A stretch of 9,418 nucleotides of DNA from positions 1-9,418 of the forward strand of contig CASELB010000019.1 of the NCBI GenBank assembly GCA_949288685.1, in the 5' to 3' direction. Both the position numbers and the translations under genes were made by a program. This DNA comes from an uncultured bacterium (GTDB lineage: Bacteria > Cyanobacteriota > Vampirovibrionia > Gastranaerophilales > Gastranaerophilaceae). How positions within the stretch are numbered: position 1 is the stretch's first letter; every line of letters begins with the position of its first letter. The notes beneath the pieces are model-generated. The model did no database searches. It had not been told where the DNA came from and was given only the letters and a program-made list of their open reading frames with translations. This document shows, piece after piece, positions 1 through 5,451 of this stretch.

Positions 1-48
1 AATGTTAGGTTTGTTAATAAAGTTTGATTTTTGTATTGGTAAAATCAT
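1..48 (-). CDS. Start of a leftward gene, truncated by the window edge (hypothetical)
   Basis: On the minus strand an ATG at 48-46 opens a frame with no stop through base 1, giving 16 residues that begin MILPIQKSNF. An AAGGA Shine-Dalgarno site (complement of 55-59) lies 6 bases before the ATG, which is ideal spacing and the main reason for calling a gene from so short a piece. The visible residues are too few to assign a family. It would be transcribed divergently from the gene at 171, sharing the 49-170 intergenic region. The alternative is a chance SD plus ATG in AT-rich DNA; flanking sequence would settle it at once. Confidence 0.5.
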   Translation of the reverse strand, partial: MILPIQKSNFINKPNI

Positions 49-130
49 ACTACATCCTTATACTGTACGGTTATAAATAAATATGTGAAAATAAAAAATT
101 GCTATTTAGAAGAAAAAATACTAAAAATTG

Positions 131-143
131 TTACATTTTGTAA
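131..143. repeat. Short perfect dyad TTACA-TTT-TGTAA between divergent starts
   Basis: A 13-base sequence with 5-base arms TTACA and TGTAA around three T residues lies in the only intergenic region shared by the leftward gene at 48 and the rightward gene at 171. Its size and position would suit a binding site for a dimeric regulator. However, such short dyads arise easily by chance in AT-rich DNA and no regulator is identified. Confidence 0.2.
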
Positions 144-170
144 TAAAATTTTCATGAATTTGGGCATATA

Positions 171-533
171 ATGCATGAATGCAATATGATAGATAAATTA
201 GGCGCTGTTGCTGCTGCTGAAGTATTAGTGAAATTGTTGAATTCCACAGCTATTGACAGTTATAAAAAGAATTATATAAATCTTACCTCAAAAATTTGTG
301 ATTATGCCGGTCATTCTCCGAATGAAACAATCGCTTGTGATATATCAAAAAGAATAGTTAATCATCTTGACAAAAATAACCTGTGCCCCAATTCTAATTT
401 TGTAAAAAACAGTCCTTATACGACAAATAAAATCGGTTTACAGTTATCACGTTTTTGTAACCCGTTAAATAAACTTTTAAAATCTATATGGGACGGTAAT
501 TTTAAAATTCCGCAAGGGCAGCAAAGTCTCTAA
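171..533 (+). CDS. Hypothetical protein, 120 residues
   Basis: Not recognised. The frame encodes a soluble, mostly helical protein. Its N-terminal third (about residues 6-25) is a small hydrophobic helix rich in Ala, Val and Leu, followed by a mixed polar region with five Cys (residues 5, 43, 56, 72, 96) and a basic C-terminus. There is no signal peptide or clear membrane segment. Neither ATG 171 nor the in-frame ATG 186 has a convincing SD. A TATAAT at 167-172 overlaps the first ATG, so if that is the real -10 box the protein would start at 186 (MIDKLG...) on a nearly leaderless message. The last 32 bases overlap the 3' end of the convergent reductase gene. Codon use and residue make-up look genuine rather than random, but absence of an SD and the overlap lower confidence. 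Confidence 0.5.
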   Translation: MHECNMIDKLGAVAAAEVLVKLLNSTAIDSYKKNYINLTSKICDYAGHSPNETIACDISKRIVNHLDKNNLCPNSNFVKNSPYTTNKIGLQLSRFCNPLNKLLKSIWDGNFKIPQGQQSL

Positions 534-1317
534 GTGCGGATTTCCAATCCCTGCATAGCCCGTGATTGTTTAATACGCTGTATTTTGGACGGCGTACGGT
601 TGATTGAATATCTTTTGTTTTACACGGTATGATATCGGCTTTTATTCCGAATACCGAAAAGATTTCTTCTGCAAATTTATATCTTGAAACGGCGCCGCTG
701 TTGCAAACATTATAAACCCCGTATTCTTTGTCCAGAATATTTACAATTCCGATTGATGCGTCTACTGTCCAGGTTGGAGAACCGATTTGATCGTCTACAA
801 CTTTTATTTCTTTGTTTCTGTCAAGAGTAAGCATTTTGGTAACAAAATTAACACCGTGATGCCCGTAGAGCCAGCTTGTTCTAATGATATAATATTTTGA
901 TAATTCTTTTACCGCTTCTTCTCCGTCAAATTTTGTCTGCCCGTAGTAATTTATAGGATGCGGTTTATCTTCCGGTTCATACGGAACTTCTTTTTCTCCG
1001 TCAAAAACAAAATCGGATGAAATGTAAACTAATGGTATATCGTGTTGTTTACATAGTTCTACAATGTTCCGTGTACCCAGAACATTTATGTTATGCGCTT
1101 CTTCTCTGTCATTTTCGGCTTTTTCTACATCAGTGTATGCGGCAAGATGTATTATTAATTCGGGTGAGTGACCTTTTATGACATTTTTAACCTGTTCTTT
1201 ATCCGTAATATCCATACTTCTTCGTGTAGTTTCAATGACTTCGTATCCTTCGTCTTCAAGTACCGGACATAAGTCTTGTCCAAGCATTCCGTTAGAACCT
1301 GTTACAAGAATTTTCAT
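502..1317 (-). CDS. rfbD: dTDP-4-dehydrorhamnose reductase family protein (RmlD-like SDR)
   Basis: Extended short-chain dehydrogenase of the RmlD substrate-binding family. RmlD reduces dTDP-4-keto-L-rhamnose with NAD(P)H to dTDP-L-rhamnose, a cytoplasmic precursor of surface polysaccharide. An N-terminal Rossmann glycine motif GSNGMLG spans residues 7-13, and HLAAYTDVEKAE at 57-68 is typical of the family. Ser101 (in ISSDFVFDG, usually ISTDYVFDG), Tyr125 and Lys129 keep the spacing of the E. coli-type Thr/Tyr/Lys catalytic triad. RTSWLYG (146-152) and RRPKYSVL (242-249) match later family motifs. At 271 residues it is slightly shorter than most RmlD (about 280-300). The start has AAGGAG 5 bases upstream and its ATG overlaps the stop of the HEAT-like gene (ATGA, 1314-1317), implying translational coupling. 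No rmlA, rmlB or rmlC lies nearby, so a related nucleotide-sugar reductase or MAT2B-like role is possible. Confidence 0.85.
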   Translation of the reverse strand: MKILVTGSNGMLGQDLCPVLEDEGYEVIETTRRSMDITDKEQVKNVIKGHSPELIIHLAAYTDVEKAENDREEAHNINVLGTRNIVELCKQHDIPLVYISSDFVFDGEKEVPYEPEDKPHPINYYGQTKFDGEEAVKELSKYYIIRTSWLYGHHGVNFVTKMLTLDRNKEIKVVDDQIGSPTWTVDASIGIVNILDKEYGVYNVCNSGAVSRYKFAEEIFSVFGIKADIIPCKTKDIQSTVRRPKYSVLNNHGLCRDWKSALRDFAALAEF

Positions 1318-2024
1318 GATATCTCCTTGTTGTTTTTTGCTGCAAATCTAACATAAAAGTTTTCGTCGTTAATGACCTTTTCGTATAAATCTTTAAATAG
1401 TTCGTTGTTACCTTGTTGTGATAAAATTTTTGCGGCTTTTTCTCTTATTGTGTATTCAGGACGCGCGAGAACCTGCTTTATGATGTTAAATAAGGTACTT
1501 TCGTTAATATATTTTGAGAACGCGTATAATCCTTCAAGTGACCAGTAAATTTTAAAAAGCTGTTTATTTAATACATATTTTTTGTCTCTGAATTTTATCT
1601 TTGATATTTCTTCAAAGCCTTCATTTATGAAATTCACCAGCTTGTTAGCGTATACGGTGCCGAATTCTTTATCTCCTGAAAATACTTCAATACTATCAAT
1701 GACAAGCCTGGAAATATTTGCATTAATATCAATAGATGCATCAGCATAAATTTCGGGATATTTGATAAACATTAGGGGATAACTTTGTAAAAAATCATAT
1801 AATCTTGAGGCAATTGCCTCTCTTATTTTTCCGTCGCATCCTGTAAGGTTTGATATAAAAATATTAGCTTCGTCCTGTGCTTGTATGCAGTCAAGATTTA
1901 ATGCTGCAATTTGTTTCTCTGCAACAGAGCCAGATTTTAGAAACTCTATTAATTTGCTATGCTCTATCTTTTGACTGCATAAATTCAAAGCATGGTTAAA
2001 ATTTTCTTCAATATCGCAATTCAA
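1314..2024 (-). CDS. HEAT-repeat-like protein, 236 residues
   Basis: A soluble all-helical protein built of helix pairs resembling HEAT repeats. The clearest units lie around residues 25-45, 55-80, 92-115, 178-204 (ending TIREKAAKILSQQ) and 208-230 (ending FYVRFAAKNN); each ends in the Val/Ile-Arg-x-x-Ala pattern or a variant of it. Such solenoids usually act as protein-binding scaffolds, and no catalytic motif is visible. Start choice: the frame opens at a TTG at 2030, but the GGAG SD (complement of 2031-2034) touches that codon. A second in-frame TTG at 2024 lies 6 bases after GGAG and is the better start. The stop overlaps the reductase start by 4 bases, so the two genes form an operon, but the pairing gives no obvious functional clue. 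Specific partner and role are unknown. Confidence 0.75.
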   Translation of the reverse strand: MNCDIEENFNHALNLCSQKIEHSKLIEFLKSGSVAEKQIAALNLDCIQAQDEANIFISNLTGCDGKIREAIASRLYDFLQSYPLMFIKYPEIYADASIDINANISRLVIDSIEVFSGDKEFGTVYANKLVNFINEGFEEISKIKFRDKKYVLNKQLFKIYWSLEGLYAFSKYINESTLFNIIKQVLARPEYTIREKAAKILSQQGNNELFKDLYEKVINDENFYVRFAAKNNKEIS

Positions 2025-2052
2025 GTTCAACTCCGGTATATTATATATCTTT

Positions 2053-2061
2053 ATTTTACCA
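2053..2061 (-). promoter_or_regulatory. Candidate extended -10 promoter for the HEAT-like/reductase operon
   Basis: Read on the minus strand this is TGGTAAAAT, an extended -10 (TGn plus TAAAAT). It ends about 18 bases before the GGAG SD of the HEAT-like gene. No good -35 box is seen at 17 bases, which is tolerable for extended -10 promoters. The predicted message would have a short leader of about 20 bases. AT-rich sequence makes chance matches common. Confidence 0.35.
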
Positions 2062-2126
2062 CGAGTGATATTGTTTTATGTACAAAAAATAGTTTTAATG
2101 TATGATAATGAAATAAAAAAACAGGT

Positions 2127-2132
2127 TATAAT
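2127..2132 (+). promoter_or_regulatory. Candidate -10 box (TATAAT) for the small gene at 2151
   Basis: A perfect TATAAT lies 8 bases upstream of the AGGAG SD at 2141-2145, so transcription would start close to base 2139 and leave a very short leader. No convincing -35 box is visible 16-18 bases upstream. It would be back to back with the candidate promoter of the HEAT-like gene. Confidence 0.3.
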
Positions 2133-2150
2133 AATATATAAGGAGCCGTG

Positions 2151-2318
2151 ATGAAAGCATTTTTAAATTTTATTCTGGAACTTTTTATGATAAAAAAATC
2201 AGACAGGACAATAGGTCTTTCTCAATACAGAAAAGAACCGGTTAAACCTGTAAGAAAAGAAGTTTCTATTAAAACAAAAGATATTAAACTTTCTGATTTA
2301 ATGCGAAGAGCAAGTTAG
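2151..2318 (+). CDS. Small basic protein, 55 residues (hypothetical)
   Basis: Not recognised. A 55-codon gene, MKAFLNFILELF... to ...LSDLMRRAS, opened by ATG 2151 with AGGAG at 2141-2145 five bases upstream. A GTG directly before the ATG is too close to the SD to be preferred. Residues 3-14 form a short hydrophobic, amphipathic helix; the remainder is strongly basic (many Lys and Arg, with a Pro-rich patch KEPVKPVRKE at 29-38). This is compatible with peripheral membrane or nucleic-acid binding, but neither can be concluded. It is divergent from the HEAT-like operon and its TAG overlaps the trpS stop by 4 bases tail to tail. Evidence for reality is the SD, the TATAAT ahead of it and the fit into the gap between genes; short length keeps it below certainty. 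Confidence 0.6.
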   Translation: MKAFLNFILELFMIKKSDRTIGLSQYRKEPVKPVRKEVSIKTKDIKLSDLMRRAS

Positions 2319-3322
2319 TAAATCTTTATAGCATCTCTTACTTTATCCAGAGTTTCTCTTGCTGTTTTTCTTGCTTTTTCTGAACCGTTGATAATAATAT
2401 CTTTTACAATTTCAGGATGTTCTTCGTAATATTTACGTTTTTCACGAATTTCTTGTAATCGGGCATTAACTTTTGCCGCAAGTTTCCGCTTGCAATCAGC
2501 ACAGCCTATTGTTCCGGATTCACATCCCTGTTTAATTTCTTCAATTTCTTCTTTAGTACCGAAAATTTGCCAGTATTTGAACGCTACTTCACACTGGTCT
2601 GTGTGCCCTAAATCGTCACGCCGTATTCTTGAACGGTCTGTGATGGCTTGCATAACACGCTTTGCAGTGGCTTCTTCGGTATCAGAAATTTTGATATCAT
2701 TATTGTAGGATTTACCCATTTTATTACCGTCTACTCCGCAGATGTAAGAACACTTATTGAGTAATGGTTTGGGCTCGTTAAACACATCCACACCGTACAT
2801 AGAATTAAATCTTCTTGCTATATCCCTTGTAATTTCAACGTGAGCAACCTGATCTATCCCTACAGGCACAAATTCTGCGTTGAATAATAAAATATCGGCG
2901 CTCATTAATACCGGATAGCCAAGAAGTCCGTATGTTATGCCTTCGTTGCTTCCGTCCCCTGATTTAACGATTTTTGCAATGTCTTTAAGGGTCGGGTCTT
3001 TTTCTACCCAGTGCTGCGGGGTTATCATACTTAAATAAATATGGAGTTCAGCGGTCTCAGGAACCAGTGATTGCATATAAATGGTTGACTTTTCGGGGTT
3101 AAGTCCGCAAGCCAGCCAGTCAGTGACAACATCAATACTATCTTGTCTGAGGTTGTCGGTTTTATTATATTTAGTGGTTAAGGCATGCCAGTCTGCGACG
3201 AAAAAATAACTTTCATATTGATGCTGTAGTTTTACCCAGTTATCAATAACACCCAGATAGTGCCCAATGTGCAGTCTTCCGGTCGGACGCATTCCTGACA
3301 TAATTCTGTTGTTGTTTTCCAT
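2315..3322 (-). CDS. trpS: Tryptophanyl-tRNA synthetase, iron-sulfur cluster type
   Basis: Class I synthetase that activates tryptophan with ATP and charges tRNA-Trp in the cytoplasm. The 335-residue length is normal. HIGH is at residues 18-21, MSADILL at 140-146, GIDQ (amino-acid/ATP pocket) at 155-158 and the KMSKS-equivalent KMGKS at 201-205. Cys244, Cys267, Cys274 and Cys277 have the spacing C-x22-C-x6-C-x2-C, the motif that binds a [4Fe-4S] cluster in Thermotoga maritima TrpRS. Cluster binding here is therefore predicted from family knowledge. ATG 3322 follows an AGAGGA SD by about 7 bases. It lies 13 bases after the amylase stop, so it is probably the last gene of the mscL-amylase-trpS operon. 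The 3' end overlaps the small convergent gene by 4 bases, and no terminator hairpin is visible. Confidence 0.97.
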   Translation of the reverse strand: MENNNRIMSGMRPTGRLHIGHYLGVIDNWVKLQHQYESYFFVADWHALTTKYNKTDNLRQDSIDVVTDWLACGLNPEKSTIYMQSLVPETAELHIYLSMITPQHWVEKDPTLKDIAKIVKSGDGSNEGITYGLLGYPVLMSADILLFNAEFVPVGIDQVAHVEITRDIARRFNSMYGVDVFNEPKPLLNKCSYICGVDGNKMGKSYNNDIKISDTEEATAKRVMQAITDRSRIRRDDLGHTDQCEVAFKYWQIFGTKEEIEEIKQGCESGTIGCADCKRKLAAKVNARLQEIREKRKYYEEHPEIVKDIIINGSEKARKTARETLDKVRDAIKIY

Positions 3323-3335
3323 CGCTTTTTCCTCT

Positions 3336-4880
3336 TTATTGTAGTGATAAATCGTTAATTAAATAAACTTGTATATCTCCCGCCGGAATTTCAAGCGTGA
3401 GTTTGTCTTTTTTTTGTGTAAGCGTGCAGTGCCCTGATGAACCTTTTATAACGAGTAGTTTGTGTTTGTTGTTCATTTTCGGTATTGTTACTTTAACTTT
3501 TTGTTTTGCGTTTTTAAAGTCAAGGTTTCCGATAGTTATGATAGTTTTATCTCCGTATGAGCGTGCGTACGCAAAAACAGAGTCGTTAGAAACTGCAAGC
3601 GGTACAAATGAACCTTTGGAAAATATTTGTGAGAATGTTTTTTTGTACTTGTTTGCGATAATAAAATTATTATTTATATCTTTATTTTGTCCTTCAGGCT
3701 TTGCGGAGAAGTTGAATAAATCGAATTTTCCTCTGTGAACAAAGTAGTAATCATCGTCAGTGTAGGTTTTATCTGCTTTTTTATTACCCCAGAAATAGAC
3801 ATACTGTGCACCTGTTTGAAAACCGTCAACATAGTAAGAGTTTACAGGAAGGGTTGTATTCAACCATATAATCATTTCAGAGAGACGTTGTCCGTTAATT
3901 AAAATAGGACTTAATTCATCATGAGTTGTAAAACTGCCTATAACTGATTTAGGTGTGTCATATTTTGCAAATAACTTTTTATTAAAGTTTATATGGTTAA
4001 TAAGTTGTTCGCCTTTACTCCAGTCTTTTATGTTAAAGAAGCTGCCGTAATATCCGTCAAAGCCTGCTTCTAATAATTTATCATACGGAGTGAATACAGC
4101 GTACTCGGAAGGCGGTTCTCTCCAGGAGTCTGATGCTTCTGCAAGAAACAAGAAATTGGGGTCTTTGCTTCTTGCATAAGTTATTAAATTTTTCCAGAAA
4201 GTGAATGGTTTAATAGTTGCGACATCTGCGCGGATGCCGTCAAATCCTATGTCCATAACCATGTCTACAAATTTAATATGTAAATCGTACAATGATTGAT
4301 TAAGATTATCATCGGTTCCGGTATCAAACAGGCGCACATCAGTCCAATCTGTAGGAACTATCGGCATCTGGTTTTTACCTTTTTTAAATAAATCTGATTG
4401 TTCAAGATACATATCGTAAGCACCGCAGCTCGGTAAATCCGCTATAACACGTATTCCTCTTTTGTGACATTCATCAACAAACTTGCGTGCCTGATTTTTA
4501 ATATTGAGTCCGGATTTTGTATCAGCTAAATACGGATTTATTTCAGTAAGGGATGAAGGTGAATAGACGGAACCTGCTGTGCCGAGGGCTTTAAATCTGC
4601 CTGTCGGCGTAATCGGGAGTACATGTAATGTATTTATCCCCTCTTCTTTTAATTCGTCAAGCCGTTCTATTGCGTTAATAAAGTTCCCTTTTTCTTCGTC
4701 TTCGTCAATAATTCCGTTTTTATTGGTATCTTTTGCGTTAAAAGTTCTCAGGTTTACTGCCATAATTATTGCTTTGTTATGTAAAAATAAACTTCTTAGA
4801 TCATTAATATAAACATCGGCAAAAGCGGATTGACCTAAAAAACTTAATAAAATTAAAATAATAGACAATTTTTTTGACAC
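3336..4880 (-). CDS. Secreted GH13 alpha-amylase-family glycoside hydrolase
   Basis: Predicted exported enzyme acting on alpha-glucans such as starch or maltodextrin. Start choice: GTG 4880 has AGGAG 7 bases upstream and begins a classic signal peptide (SKK, hydrophobic core IILILLSFL, cleavage after AFA at residue 21). The frame stays open to 5003 but that would run inside mscL. The mature 514-residue product shows a GH13 barrel. Near residues 51-62 is a D-x-N-x-N-G-x-x-D calcium-type loop in the place of the DSNGDGIGD loop of GH13 enzymes. Region II GIRAD gives Arg217 and nucleophile Asp219, region III LAEA gives acid/base Glu248, and region IV THDE gives His320 and Asp321. Region I reads ADLPSCG (147-153), lacking the usual Asn-His. 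A beta-rich C-terminal domain follows from about residue 425. It sits 22 bases after mscL and 13 before trpS. Substrate specificity cannot be told. Confidence 0.88.
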   Translation of the reverse strand: MSKKLSIILILLSFLGQSAFADVYINDLRSLFLHNKAIIMAVNLRTFNAKDTNKNGIIDEDEEKGNFINAIERLDELKEEGINTLHVLPITPTGRFKALGTAGSVYSPSSLTEINPYLADTKSGLNIKNQARKFVDECHKRGIRVIADLPSCGAYDMYLEQSDLFKKGKNQMPIVPTDWTDVRLFDTGTDDNLNQSLYDLHIKFVDMVMDIGFDGIRADVATIKPFTFWKNLITYARSKDPNFLFLAEASDSWREPPSEYAVFTPYDKLLEAGFDGYYGSFFNIKDWSKGEQLINHINFNKKLFAKYDTPKSVIGSFTTHDELSPILINGQRLSEMIIWLNTTLPVNSYYVDGFQTGAQYVYFWGNKKADKTYTDDDYYFVHRGKFDLFNFSAKPEGQNKDINNNFIIANKYKKTFSQIFSKGSFVPLAVSNDSVFAYARSYGDKTIITIGNLDFKNAKQKVKVTIPKMNNKHKLLVIKGSSGHCTLTQKKDKLTLEIPAGDIQVYLINDLSLQ

Positions 4881-4902
4881 AACTATTCTCCTTTGTATCT
4901 TA

Positions 4903-5379
4903 TTATAATTCAGAAGTACAAAAAGGGCACCTTTTTGCTCTTGTATCAATTTTAGAGTAGCAGTGCGGACATTCTTTGTTTTTTTCTGCTTCTTCGGTTG
5001 CATCTTGCTTTATGATTGATGTGCGGAGCTTATTAATACTTTTTATTAAAAGGAAAACTGCAAATGCTGTAATTGTAAAACTGATACAAACGTTAATAAA
5101 TAACCCGTAATTTATTGTAACGGCTCCGGCACTTTTTGCGGCTTCCAGTGATGGGTAAGATATTATTTTCCCGTTTACCGGCATGGTTAAATAAAGGTTT
5201 GAAAAATCTACTTTACCCATAATCCAACCGAGCGGCGGCATTAAAACATCGGAAACAAAAGAGTTTACGACATTGGTAAAAGCGGCACCGATAACAATAC
5301 CTACAGCCATGTCAATTACGTTTCCGCGTATTGCGAATGTTTTAAATTCATTTCCGAGTGTTTTTATACTTTTTAGCAT
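4903..5379 (-). CDS. mscL: Large-conductance mechanosensitive channel MscL with C-terminal zinc ribbon
   Basis: Inner-membrane pentameric channel that opens under membrane tension to release solutes on osmotic downshock. The N-terminal helix leads into the conserved FAIRGNVIDMAVGIVIGAAF (residues 15-34, TM1 and pore) and SDVLMPPLG (43-51). A periplasmic loop follows and then TM2 at about 92-113, ending IKSINKL. Instead of the usual C-terminal helical bundle segment (LLTEIRDLL-like), residues 137-158 form a CPHC...CPFC zinc ribbon (Cys137, Cys140, Cys151, Cys154), giving 158 residues against about 130-150 for simple MscL. ATG 5379 is preceded by AAAGGA, though the 10-base spacing is long. It is first in a likely operon with the amylase (22-base gap) and trpS. 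The metal site is inferred from the cysteines. Confidence 0.95.
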   Translation of the reverse strand: MLKSIKTLGNEFKTFAIRGNVIDMAVGIVIGAAFTNVVNSFVSDVLMPPLGWIMGKVDFSNLYLTMPVNGKIISYPSLEAAKSAGAVTINYGLFINVCISFTITAFAVFLLIKSINKLRTSIIKQDATEEAEKNKECPHCYSKIDTRAKRCPFCTSEL

Positions 5380-5408
5380 GCAATATGTATCCTTTCATTT
5401 GTATACTA

Positions 5409-5440
5409 AAGAAGTATCTGCATTATAACAGATACTTCTT
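5409..5440 (-). terminator. Perfect 12-bp hairpin between pyruvate kinase and mscL
   Basis: Arms at 5409-5420 and 5429-5440 are exact reverse complements (AAGAAGTATCTG and CAGATACTTCTT) around an 8-base loop. It begins 12 bases after the pyruvate kinase stop and probably terminates or protects that message. The RNA 3' arm ends CUUCUUU and then AG, so the U-tract is poor; partial read-through into mscL is possible. On the minus strand the loop contains TATAAT, but without a good -35 box. Confidence 0.55.
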
Positions 5441-5451
5441 AAATTAAATAA

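Noticed and set aside
2490..2708. Open plus-strand frame inside trpS
   Set aside because: Antisense to a highly conserved synthetase gene, with no start signal.
3397..3738. Open plus-strand frame opposite the amylase C-terminal domain
   Set aside because: No SD, and its translation mirrors the codon bias of the amylase gene on the other strand.
4579..4812. Open plus-strand frame opposite the amylase N-terminal region
   Set aside because: Shadow of the GH13 gene; Ser/Phe/Leu-rich translation without SD.
5422..5427. TATAAT on the minus strand in the loop of the pyk-mscL hairpin, possible mscL promoter
   Set aside because: The hexamer 17 bases upstream (TATTTA) is a poor -35 and there is no TGn extension; not enough to call, though mscL must either have a promoter or be reached by read-through.
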